A stretch of 64,000 bases of DNA from the NCBI RefSeq assembly GCF_900115815.1, contig NZ_FOXV01000006.1, positions 1 through 64,000 on the forward strand, written 5' to 3'. The notes under the pieces were generated by a model. It searched no databases, had not been told where the DNA came from, and saw nothing but the letters and a program-made list of their open reading frames with translations. This DNA is from Roseivivax halotolerans. Its GTDB lineage: Bacteria; Pseudomonadota; Alphaproteobacteria; Rhodobacterales; Rhodobacteraceae. Within the stretch, counting starts at the first letter, position 1. The number at the start of each line of letters is the position of its first letter. Below are positions 32,641 to 40,053 of the stretch, piece after piece. The translations under genes were made by a program, and so were the position numbers.

Positions 32641-33363
32641 ATGCCCAACCCCACAGCTGCCATGCTCGTGATCGGCAACGAGATCCTCTCGGGGCGGACG
32701 CGCGATGCGAACATGCATCATCTCGCGGGCGAATTCACAAAGCGCGGCATCGACCTCGCCGAGGTGCGGATCGTCTCGGACGAAAGCGCCGCCATCGTCG
32801 AGGCGCTCACGGCACTGAAAGATCGGTACGACATCGTCGTGACCTCCGGCGGGATCGGACCGACCCATGACGACATCACGGCCGATTGCGTAGCCGAGGC
32901 GATGGGCGTCTCCATCGACGTGCGGGACGACGCTCGTGCCATCCTGGCCGAACATTACGAGCGCACCGGCAAGGAACTGAACGACGCGCGCCTGCGGATG
33001 GCCCGCATCCCCGATGGCGCGACCTTGATCGAGAACCCGGTCTCCGCCGCGCCGGGCTTCTCCATCGGCAATGTGCATGTGATGGCCGGCGTGCCGCAGG
33101 TCTTCCAGGCGATGGTGGCGAGTGTCCTGCCGACGCTGACCGGCGGCGCGCCTCTGCTGTCGCAATCCATCCGGGTCGAGCGCGGCGAGGGCGATATTGC
33201 CGGACCGCTTCGCGAGCTGGCAGAGGAATTCCCGGACCTGTCGTTCGGCTCCTATCCGTTCCACGAAAACGGCATCTACGGCGCGCATGTGGTTGTCCGG
33301 GGAAGCGACGGGGCGCGGGTCGATGCGGCGGTGACGCAGCTGGCAGAAACGTTCGCGGAATGA
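32641..33363 (+). CDS. CinA-like molybdopterin-binding-fold protein (CinA N-terminal domain only)
   Basis: A 240-residue protein starting at 32641, with an AAGGAGGAG ribosome-binding site. It carries the MoaB/MogA fold: MLVIGNEILSGRTRDAN (about 8-24), VRIVSDE, and the TSGGIGPTHDDIT loop (about 70-82). This matches the N-terminal domain of CinA. The C-terminal nicotinamide-mononucleotide deamidase domain of full CinA is absent, as in many alphaproteobacterial homologues annotated as competence/damage-inducible protein A. Its activity may be ADP-ribose pyrophosphatase-like, but this is inference from the family. Its stop overlaps the next start (ATGA). Confidence 0.88.
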   Translation: MPNPTAAMLVIGNEILSGRTRDANMHHLAGEFTKRGIDLAEVRIVSDESAAIVEALTALKDRYDIVVTSGGIGPTHDDITADCVAEAMGVSIDVRDDARAILAEHYERTGKELNDARLRMARIPDGATLIENPVSAAPGFSIGNVHVMAGVPQVFQAMVASVLPTLTGGAPLLSQSIRVERGEGDIAGPLRELAEEFPDLSFGSYPFHENGIYGAHVVVRGSDGARVDAAVTQLAETFAE

Positions 33364-34079
33364 CCGATCTCTTCGAGATCGCCGAGGCGACATGGCCGCC
33401 CCTTGTGCGCCATGACGTGCCAGGCTTCACGCTTCGCGACGGGGCGGGCGGCGGCAAGCGCGTCTCGGCTGCAACAGCACGGGACGGGTGGACCGAGGCG
33501 GATATCGCAGGCGCGGAGACGCGGATGCGCGGTCTCGGGCAGACGCCGCTCTTCATGGTGCGGAGCGGTGAGACGGCGCTCGACGACGCGCTCGAGGCGC
33601 GGGGATACCGCGTGATCGACCCGGTGGTGATCCGCGCGGCGCCGGTCGAGGCAATCGATGATCGCCCGATCCCGCGCGTGACCGCCTTCACCATCTGGGA
33701 GCCGCTCGCGATCATGCGCGAGCTTTGGCAGGCTGGCGGGATCGGGCCGGCGCGGCTCGATGTGATGGCGCGCGTGGACGGCCCGAAGACGGCGATCCTC
33801 GGGCGCATGAAAGACACGCCCGGCGGCTGCGCCTTCGCAGCGATCCACGGCGAGACGGTCATGGTTCACGCGGTGGAGGTCACGCCCGCGCTCCGCCGTC
33901 TCGGGCTTGCCGCCTGGATGATGCGGCAGGCCGCTCGCTGGGGGCGCGAGCACGGCGCGTCGCGGATCGCAATCCTCGTCACGCGCGCGAATGAGGGCGC
34001 GAACGCGCTCTATGCTTCCCTTGGGATGGAGGAGGTGGGAGAGTATCACTACCGCATCCACGCCGAGGAGGAACCGTGA
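33360..34079 (+). CDS. GNAT-family N-acetyltransferase
   Basis: A 239-residue protein with a C-terminal GNAT domain. The acetyl-CoA loop is VTPALRRLGLAAWMMRQA (R-x-x-G-x-A type, about 178-195), and a C-terminal ANEGANALYASLGM stretch is typical of the fold. The N-terminal half is a degenerate GNAT-like repeat. The acceptor is unknown. It overlaps the CinA-like gene and the following AhpD-like gene by 4 bases each, so the three are translationally coupled. Confidence 0.85.
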   Translation: MTDLFEIAEATWPPLVRHDVPGFTLRDGAGGGKRVSAATARDGWTEADIAGAETRMRGLGQTPLFMVRSGETALDDALEARGYRVIDPVVIRAAPVEAIDDRPIPRVTAFTIWEPLAIMRELWQAGGIGPARLDVMARVDGPKTAILGRMKDTPGGCAFAAIHGETVMVHAVEVTPALRRLGLAAWMMRQAARWGREHGASRIAILVTRANEGANALYASLGMEEVGEYHYRIHAEEEP

Positions 34080-34648
34080 CCGACACGACCCAGCCGACCG
34101 CGCTCGATCTGCCCCAGGTCGATCCGCTGCCCGACGAGACGCAGCGCTATTTCGACATATGCCAGGAAAAGCTCGGCATGGTGCCGAACGTTCTGCGCGC
34201 CCATGCTTTCTCGATCGAGAAGCTGAACGCCTTCACCGGGCTCTATAACGAGCTGATGCTCGCCGAGAGCGGGCTCAGCAAGCTCGAGCGCGAGATGATC
34301 GCGGTCTGCGTTTCCTCCATCAACAAATGCTTCTACTGCCTGACCGCGCATGGCGCGGCGGTGCGCGCGCTTTCGGGCGATCCGAAGCTCGGCGAGATGA
34401 TGGTCATGAACTGGCGGGTCGCGGATCTCTCGCCGCGCCATCGCGCGATGCTGACCTTCACCGAAGCCGTGACCAAGGCTTCCGCCGAAGTGCAGGAAGC
34501 GGACCGTGCGGCGCTGCGCGATGTCGGCTTCACCGACCGCGACATCTGGGACATCATAAATGTCGCCGCATTCTTCAACATGACGAACCGGGTCGCGAGC
34601 GCGACCGATATGCGTCCGAACGATGACTATCATTCTCAGGCGCGCTAG
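34076..34648 (+). CDS. AhpD/carboxymuconolactone-decarboxylase-like peroxidase-related protein
   Basis: A 190-residue all-helical protein starting with GTG that overlaps the previous stop. The redox motif Cys-Phe-Tyr-Cys (C85, C88) with His92 lies in INKCFYCLTAHGAAV, the AhpD-type active site. KLEREMIAVCVSS just before it is the usual helix. Members reduce peroxides or act as thiol reductants. The name peroxidase-related enzyme is used for this length class. It overlaps the OmpA-family gene by 26 bases. Confidence 0.88.
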   Translation: MTDTTQPTALDLPQVDPLPDETQRYFDICQEKLGMVPNVLRAHAFSIEKLNAFTGLYNELMLAESGLSKLEREMIAVCVSSINKCFYCLTAHGAAVRALSGDPKLGEMMVMNWRVADLSPRHRAMLTFTEAVTKASAEVQEADRAALRDVGFTDRDIWDIINVAAFFNMTNRVASATDMRPNDDYHSQAR

Positions 34649-35549
34649 CCTTCTTCTTGCCTGCCTCGCGGGGCCGCTTGCCGCGCAGGATCTGCCTCTG
34701 CAGGAAGCCGCCGAAGAAACGGTGTCGCTCACCGAGGCCGGGGTCAGCTACGCGCTGCCGAGCGGACCCTGGACGGCCGACAGCGGTCTGCCCGCACTGC
34801 GTGTCGACGGCACGCTCTCGCTGCGCGCCTGGCGGATCGACGATAGTGCCGCAACGCCGGCCGATCTGATGGGGCCGATTCGCGAGAGCCTGGAAGGGTC
34901 GGGTTACGAGATCCTGCTCGATTGCGCCGCTGCGCGGTGCGGCGGGTTCGACTTCCGCTTCGCAACGCGCGTTGCGCCCGCGCCGGGCATGTATGTCGAC
35001 CTGACCGATTATCGGTTCCTTTCCGCACGAAAGGGCGACAGGGCCGTATCTGTCCTGACGAGCCGCAGTGCGGCGGCGGGCTTCGTGCAGAGCATCCAGA
35101 TCTCCGAGAACGAAACACCCTCGGGCGGGATCGTCACGACACGTGCGGGCACGTCGGCACCTGACGTTGCCACCGGCGACTTGATCGCGCGGCTCGAGGC
35201 GCAGGGGCATGTGCCGCTCGAGGATGTGACCTTCGCCAGCGGTGACACTGCGCTCGGTCAGGACCGGATCGCCTCGCTCGATACCCTGGCCCGGTATCTC
35301 GCCGATACGCCCGATCGGCGTGTCCTGCTGGTCGGGCATACGGATGCGGAAGGCTCGCTCGCGGGCAATCGCGACTTGTCCCTCGCCCGCGCGCGCTCGG
35401 TCGCGGCCTATCTGCGCGAGGCGGGTGCACCTGCCGATCAGGTCGCTGCCGAAGGTGTCGGATACCTCGCGCCGCGCGCCTCGAACCTGTCGCCGGAGGG
35501 CCGCGCGCTCAATCGCCGTGTCGAGGCTGTGCTGCTTGCACGCGAATGA
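34623..35549 (+). CDS. OmpA-family outer-membrane/peptidoglycan-binding protein
   Basis: A 308-residue exported protein. It has a signal peptide at 1-21 (ending GPLAAQ), an unrecognised domain at about 25-170 with two Cys residues (LLDCAAARCGG), and a C-terminal OmpA domain (about 195-305). The latter has VTFASGDTAL, then LLVGHTDAEGSLAGNRDLSLARARSV, with the Asp and Arg that bind diaminopimelate in peptidoglycan. It lacks the eight-strand barrel of classical OmpA, so it is probably periplasmic and cell-wall-bound. Its start lies inside the AhpD-like gene. Confidence 0.88.
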   Translation: MTIILRRASLLLACLAGPLAAQDLPLQEAAEETVSLTEAGVSYALPSGPWTADSGLPALRVDGTLSLRAWRIDDSAATPADLMGPIRESLEGSGYEILLDCAAARCGGFDFRFATRVAPAPGMYVDLTDYRFLSARKGDRAVSVLTSRSAAAGFVQSIQISENETPSGGIVTTRAGTSAPDVATGDLIARLEAQGHVPLEDVTFASGDTALGQDRIASLDTLARYLADTPDRRVLLVGHTDAEGSLAGNRDLSLARARSVAAYLREAGAPADQVAAEGVGYLAPRASNLSPEGRALNRRVEAVLLARE

Positions 35550-35619
35550 GCCGCCCCCGGGGTGGATTCAGTGCCGACCTTCCCTTACCTGTGGCAGGTA
35601 AGACGACCGGAGAGCCTTC

Positions 35620-36570
35620 ATGACGACCCCGCCCCTCACGCTGTACCTCGCCGCACCGCGCGGCTTCTGCGCCGGCGTCGACCGCGCGATTAAGATCGTG
35701 GAGATGGCGCTCGAGAAATGGGGCGCGCCGGTCTACGTGCGCCACGAGATCGTGCACAACAAGTTCGTCGTGGACGGATTGCGCGATAAAGGCGCGGTCT
35801 TCGTCGAGGAGCTGGACGAATGCCCGCCGGACCGTCCGGTGATCTTCTCGGCGCATGGCGTGCCGAAGGCCGTGCCCGCCGAGGCGGCCGAGCGAGAGAT
35901 GGTCTATGTGGACGCGACCTGTCCGCTTGTCTCGAAAGTGCATATCGAGGCCGCGCGGCACCATGAGAACGGCCTGCAGATGGTGATGATCGGACATGCC
36001 GGCCATCCCGAGACGGTCGGCACGATGGGGCAACTGCCCGAAGGCGAGGTGCTGCTGGTGGAGACGCCGGAGGATGTCGCGCATCTCGACGTGCGGGATC
36101 CCGAGAAACTGGCATTCGTCACGCAGACGACCCTGTCTCTCGACGACACCGCCGAAATCGTCGCCGCCCTCAAGGCGCGTTTCCCGGCCATCGTCGGCCC
36201 GCACAAGGAAGACATCTGCTACGCCACCACGAACCGGCAGGAAGCGGTGAAGGCGATGGCTCCCGATTGCGATGCGCTTCTGGTGGTCGGCGCGCCGAAC
36301 TCGTCCAACTCCAAGCGGCTCGTCGAAGTCGGTGCGCGGGCAGGCTGCCGTTATGCCCAACTCGTCCAGAGAGCGGCCGATATCGACTGGCGCGCGCTCG
36401 AGGGGATCCGTTCCATCGGCCTCACGGCGGGCGCCTCCGCGCCTGACGTGCTCATCGAAGAGGTGATCGACGCCTTCCGCGCGCGTTATGACGTGACCGT
36501 CGAGACGGTGACGACGGCCGAGGAGAACGTCGAGTTCAAGGTGCCCCGCGTCCTGCGTGAGCCCGCCTGA
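35620..36570 (+). CDS. ispH: 4-hydroxy-3-methylbut-2-enyl diphosphate reductase IspH
   Basis: A 316-residue enzyme for the last step of the methylerythritol-phosphate pathway, which reduces HMBPP to isopentenyl and dimethylallyl diphosphate. The three iron-sulfur Cys residues are visible in [11 protein letters not shown] (Cys17), [11 protein letters not shown] (about 101) and [10 protein letters not shown] (about 202). The catalytic Glu lies in the [10 protein letters not shown] region. Ser/Asn ligands occur in PNSSNSKRL. Length is normal. A sequence after its stop (36588-36632) contains a degenerate relative of the dispersed AAATAC repeat. Confidence 0.95.
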   Translation: MTTPPLTLYLAAPRGFCAGVDRAIKIVEMALEKWGAPVYVRHEIVHNKFVVDGLRDKGAVFVEELDECPPDRPVIFSAHGVPKAVPAEAAEREMVYVDATCPLVSKVHIEAARHHENGLQMVMIGHAGHPETVGTMGQLPEGEVLLVETPEDVAHLDVRDPEKLAFVTQTTLSLDDTAEIVAALKARFPAIVGPHKEDICYATTNRQEAVKAMAPDCDALLVVGAPNSSNSKRLVEVGARAGCRYAQLVQRAADIDWRALEGIRSIGLTAGASAPDVLIEEVIDAFRARYDVTVETVTTAEENVEFKVPRVLREPA

Positions 36571-36696
36571 AGCAAGCGGGGCTTGGCCTTAGCGTTCGCC
36601 CTCCCGAGTATTCGGGCTATCCCGGAAAAGAACGCGCCTTGACCGCGGTCCTGCCCCGGCGGACAGTCGGGCGGTTCGAACCGGGAAAGCCGCTCC

Positions 36697-37311
36697 ATGT
36701 CGCTTCAATTCCTTCTGACCGCTTTCGTTGTCGTGATCGCTCCCGGAACGGGTGTTCTCTATACGCTGGCGATCTCGCTCGGGCAGGGGCGGCGCGCCGC
36801 GCTTTGGGCGGCGCTGGGCTGCACGTTCGGGATCGTGCCGCATCTGGCTGCGGCAATCCTTGGGCTTGCGGCGCTCCTGCATACCTCGGCGCTTCTTTTC
36901 ACGGCGGTGAAGTGGGCGGGCGTGGCCTATCTTCTGTATCTCGCCTGGCAGTCGTTGCGCGCGGGCGGTGCGCTGGCCGTTTCCGAGGACCGGACGGCGG
37001 AGCCGGGCATTCGGATCGCGCGACGCGGAGCGCTCATCAACATCCTGAACCCGAAACTGTCGGTATTCTTCCTGGCACTGCTGCCGCCGTTCCTCTCGGG
37101 CAATCCCGCGACCGCGACCCTCGAGATGACCACGCTCGGCGCGATCTTCATGGCACTCACCTTCGTCGTCTTCGTCGGATACGGGCTGCTTGCCGCCGAG
37201 GCACGCGACCGTCTTCTGGCGAGCGCCCGCGCGATGCGCTGGCTCAACCGATCCTTCGCAACGCTCTTTGCCGCGCTGGCCGGCCGACTGGCGCTCGAAC
37301 GGGCCGGGTGA
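36697..37311 (+). CDS. LysE-family transporter
   Basis: A 204-residue membrane protein with six hydrophobic segments. It has the LysE/RhtB signature near the start (VVVIAPGTGVLYTLAISLGQGRRAAL), where the Pro-Gly-P/T motif and the Gly-x-x-x-Gly helix lie. AGVAYLLYLAWQSLRAG follows as usual. Members export amino acids such as lysine or homoserine lactone precursors. The substrate here is not known. ATG at 36697 is preceded by AAGCCGCTCC and a weak ribosome-binding site. Confidence 0.88.
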   Translation: MSLQFLLTAFVVVIAPGTGVLYTLAISLGQGRRAALWAALGCTFGIVPHLAAAILGLAALLHTSALLFTAVKWAGVAYLLYLAWQSLRAGGALAVSEDRTAEPGIRIARRGALINILNPKLSVFFLALLPPFLSGNPATATLEMTTLGAIFMALTFVVFVGYGLLAAEARDRLLASARAMRWLNRSFATLFAALAGRLALERAG

Positions 37312-37368
37312 CAGGAGAGGCTGCCCGCGCTATCTCGCGCTCCGCAGACCTGTTCGCCGAGAGACGTG

Positions 37369-37821
37369 ATGACCCAAATTCCCCGCTCCGCCCTGATCCT
37401 TGGACTGGCAGGCGTGATCCCGTTCGCCTGGGGCGCGCTGACGCTTCTGGCGCCCGCTCTGGCCGGCTGGGGCCAGCAGACTCTGGGGCCGCGCTTCATC
37501 GGGCCGTATGTGCAGCTTTACTACGGGGCGATCATTCTGAGCTTCATGTCGGGTGTGCTCTGGGGCTTTGCGACGAAGGCCGAAGACAGCCGCGCCGCCA
37601 CGGGCTATGCGCTGTCGGTGATCCCGGCGCTCTGGGCCTTCTTCATGACGGGGGGTGGGCCCACCTCGGCGGCGATCAATCTGATGACCGGGTTCGCGGG
37701 GCTCCTGATCCTCGATTTCGCCTTCTGGCGCTGGGGACTCGCGCCGGGCTGGTGGATGCAGCTGCGCGTGCTTCTGACTGCCCTTGTCGTGCTCTGTCTC
37801 GCGGTCGGACCGATCTTCTGA
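37369..37821 (+). CDS. DUF3429-family membrane protein
   Basis: A 150-residue protein with four or five membrane helices. IPRSALILGLAGVIPF opens the chain and YYGAIILSFMSGVLWGFA follows, the region I associate with DUF3429. The function is unknown. A GTG directly before the ATG could also be used as start. It converges with the YqaA-like gene, with no gap. Confidence 0.72.
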   Translation: MTQIPRSALILGLAGVIPFAWGALTLLAPALAGWGQQTLGPRFIGPYVQLYYGAIILSFMSGVLWGFATKAEDSRAATGYALSVIPALWAFFMTGGGPTSAAINLMTGFAGLLILDFAFWRWGLAPGWWMQLRVLLTALVVLCLAVGPIF

Positions 37822-37822
37822 C

Positions 37823-38263
37823 CTAGCCCGCCGCAGCGGCGGTCGCCCAGGTAAGGACGATGTAGCGGCCGGTCTTCGCGACGCTCACGAGTGCCAGGAA
37901 TTGCCAGAGCGGCACGCGCATGATCCCGGCGATCACGGTGAAGGCATCGCCGAAGGGAGCCCAGCTCAGGAGCAGGGTCCAGAGCCCGTAGCGCTGCCAC
38001 CAGTCCTGCGCGCGATCAAGCTGCCGGCCAGAGGCGGGAAACCAGCGGCGGTCGCGGAATCGCTCGGCATAAAGGCCCATCACGAAATTGACGACCGCGC
38101 CGAGAATGTTGCCGATACTGGCGACGAGAACCAGGAGCCAGACCGGCCAGCGCCCGCCGAGTTGCAGGCCGACGAAGACCACTTCGGACTGGAACGGTAG
38201 GATCGTCGCAGCCCCGAAGGCCGCAAGAAACAGGCCGCCAAGAGCCGCGATAGCTGCCATCAT
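37823..38263 (-). CDS. YqaA/DedA-like (VTT domain) membrane protein
   Basis: A 146-residue membrane protein with four hydrophobic segments. FLAAFGAATILPFQSEVVFVG at the start and LSWAPFGDAFTVIAGIMRVPLWQFL later match YqaA, the small branch of the DedA/SNARE-associated VTT family. The Gly-Asn-Ile-Leu-Gly segment (SIGNILGAVVNFVMG) is characteristic. DedA-type proteins are implicated in lipid scrambling and membrane potential; YqaA itself is uncharacterised. Confidence 0.85.
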   Translation of the reverse strand: MMAAIAALGGLFLAAFGAATILPFQSEVVFVGLQLGGRWPVWLLVLVASIGNILGAVVNFVMGLYAERFRDRRWFPASGRQLDRAQDWWQRYGLWTLLLSWAPFGDAFTVIAGIMRVPLWQFLALVSVAKTGRYIVLTWATAAAAG

Positions 38264-38272
38264 CGGCTGAGA

Positions 38273-38842
38273 TCAGCCGTTCGAGGCCTGCCGCTCGGAC
38301 GCCTCGTCCTGATCGCGCGGCGGACGGCCGATCACGGTGCGAAGCTCATCGAGTTCGATGAAGTTGTCAGCCTGGCGGCGCAGCTCGTCGGCGATCATCG
38401 GCGGCTGGCTGCGGATCGTGGAGACAACCGAGACCCGCACGCCCTGACGTTGCAGGCTTTCCACGAGCGGACGAAAGTCGCCATCGCCGGAGAACAACAC
38501 GATGTGATCCACCCGCGGGGCAAGCTCCATGGCATCGACGGTCAGTTCGATATCCATGTTGCCTTTCACCTTCCGGCGCCCCTGGCTGTCGGTGTATTCC
38601 TTGGCCGGCTTGGTCACCATCGAGAAACCGTTGTAATGCAGCCAGTCCACCAGAGGGCGGATCGGCGAGTATTCTTCGTTTTCCAGAAGCGCGGTGTAAT
38701 AAAAGGCGCGAATCATGCGTCCACGACGGACAAATTCCTGCCGCAGAAGCTTGTAGTCGATGTCAAAGCCTAGGGACTTGGCTGCTGCGTACAGATTCGA
38801 CCCGTCGATGAACAGCGCCAGCCGTTCGTCCTTGTAAAACAT
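38273..38842 (-). CDS. NYN-domain (LabA/DUF88) putative ribonuclease
   Basis: A 189-residue protein from the ATG at 38842. The NYN/PIN-like nuclease fold shows the acidic active site in ALFIDGSNLY (Asp13 region), GNMDIELTVDAM and LFSGDGDFRPLVE. These are the conserved Asp residues that bind magnesium. A short charged tail follows. LabA/DUF88 proteins are thought to process RNA. It is divergent from folK, and the 130-base gap between them contains a TATAAT-like sequence readable on both strands (38914-38921). Confidence 0.85.
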   Translation of the reverse strand: MFYKDERLALFIDGSNLYAAAKSLGFDIDYKLLRQEFVRRGRMIRAFYYTALLENEEYSPIRPLVDWLHYNGFSMVTKPAKEYTDSQGRRKVKGNMDIELTVDAMELAPRVDHIVLFSGDGDFRPLVESLQRQGVRVSVVSTIRSQPPMIADELRRQADNFIELDELRTVIGRPPRDQDEASERQASNG

Positions 38843-38975
38843 GAAATTCCTCTTCAATGAATGCGGGCTGCCGTCGGGCGAACGAAAGCAATCCTCCGAG
38901 TGCCAGACGTGCGATTATAATTGGAACATATTACGGCGAAACTGCACTGCAAGCGAGCGTAGACGTAACGGCAAC

Positions 38976-39578
38976 ATGACGTTCACGCAAGAAACCCCCT
39001 TCCTGTCTGGCGAACACCGCACCGCGCTGATCGCGCTTGGTGCGAATCTGCCTTGGAATGACGCGCCACCCGAGGCGACTTTGGCCGAGGCCCTGGTCGT
39101 GATCGCTCAGGGACCGCTCGGTCTTCGGGCGGTAAGCCGATTCTACCGGACACCATGTTTTCCCGCCGGGGCAGGCCCGGATTACGTGAATGCCGCGATC
39201 CTCTGCGACGTGCCGGACGGGCTCGAAGCACGCGACGTGCTGGCCGAGCTTCACCGGATCGAGACGCATTTCGGCCGGGCGCGGGCGCAACGATGGGGGA
39301 TGCGGACGCTCGACCTCGATCTGGTCGCGATGGACGGTGCGGTTGCGCCTGACGAGCATACTTGGCGCCAATGGCACGATCTTCCCGCGGCGGAGCAGCG
39401 CCGCGTTGCGCCCGATGAGCTGATCTTGCCGCATCCGAGGCTTCAGGACAGGGGCTTCGTGCTGGTGCCGCTGGCCGATATCGCGCCCGCCTGGCGGCAC
39501 CCGGTCCTGGGGCGGACGATCTTCGAGATGCGGGCCGCGCTGCCTCGTGAGGCCTGCGACGAAATCGCGCCGATGTAA
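38976..39578 (+). CDS. folK: 2-amino-4-hydroxy-6-hydroxymethyldihydropteridine diphosphokinase
   Basis: A 200-residue HPPK that transfers pyrophosphate from ATP to the pterin precursor of folate. ALIALGANL opens the fold. YVNAAILCDVPDGL and HFGRARAQRWGMRTLDLDLVAMDG carry the Asp pair and Arg residues that bind ATP and pterin. LPHPRLQDRGFVLVPLADIAP is the normal C-terminal block. The ATG at 38976 is chosen because the conserved domain begins 15 residues later. It is followed after 12 bases by the rpoZ promoter. Confidence 0.94.
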   Translation: MTFTQETPFLSGEHRTALIALGANLPWNDAPPEATLAEALVVIAQGPLGLRAVSRFYRTPCFPAGAGPDYVNAAILCDVPDGLEARDVLAELHRIETHFGRARAQRWGMRTLDLDLVAMDGAVAPDEHTWRQWHDLPAAEQRRVAPDELILPHPRLQDRGFVLVPLADIAPAWRHPVLGRTIFEMRAALPREACDEIAPM

Positions 39579-39590
39579 AAAGAAGGCTTC

Positions 39591-39619
39591 TTGTCAAGCC
39601 CTAGCTTGCGCGTTACATA
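39591..39619 (+). promoter_or_regulatory. Sigma-70-type promoter upstream of rpoZ
   Basis: TTGTCA (39591-39596), a 17-base spacer and TACATA (39614-39619) form a near-consensus housekeeping promoter. It starts 12 bases after the folK stop codon and lies 39 bases before the rpoZ ATG. It probably drives rpoZ and rsh. Confidence 0.65.
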
Positions 39620-39658
39620 CCACCTTTCTGACGTCAGACCCGAAGACTGGAGACATAC

Positions 39659-40015
39659 ATGGCCCGCGTGACGGTTGAAGATTGCGTCGACAAGGTTCCG
39701 AATCGCTTCGAGCTGGTTCTCCTGTCCGCCCATCGCGCCCGCGAGATCTCGTCCGGCGCCGCGATCACGGTGGACCGTGACAACGACAAGAACCCCGTCG
39801 TGTCGCTCCGCGAGATCGCCGAGGAAACGCAGTCCGCAGAAGAGCTGCGCGAGCGCCTCATCGAGTCCAAGCAGACCCAGATCGAGGTGGACGAGCCCGA
39901 GGACGACGCAATGGCGCTCCTGATGGGCTCCGAGCCGGACAAGCCGCAGCAGGACGACGACATGTCCGAGGAGAAGCTGCTCCGCGCGCTGATGGAGGCG
40001 CAGGGCGAGAGCTGA
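39659..40015 (+). CDS. rpoZ: RNA polymerase omega subunit
   Basis: A 118-residue protein starting [19 protein letters not shown], the standard omega opening, with the helix [10 protein letters not shown] and the later EIAEETQS matching the beta-prime-binding core. The acidic C-terminal extension (about 75-118) is common in alphaproteobacteria. Omega helps fold and hold the beta-prime subunit and is part of the ppGpp site in proteobacterial polymerase. The gene next to it makes ppGpp. Confidence 0.96.
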   Translation: MARVTVEDCVDKVPNRFELVLLSAHRAREISSGAAITVDRDNDKNPVVSLREIAEETQSAEELRERLIESKQTQIEVDEPEDDAMALLMGSEPDKPQQDDDMSEEKLLRALMEAQGES

Positions 40016-40053
40016 TGCCTCGCGCGCGTCGGGCATCTTGAGGATGATGGCGC

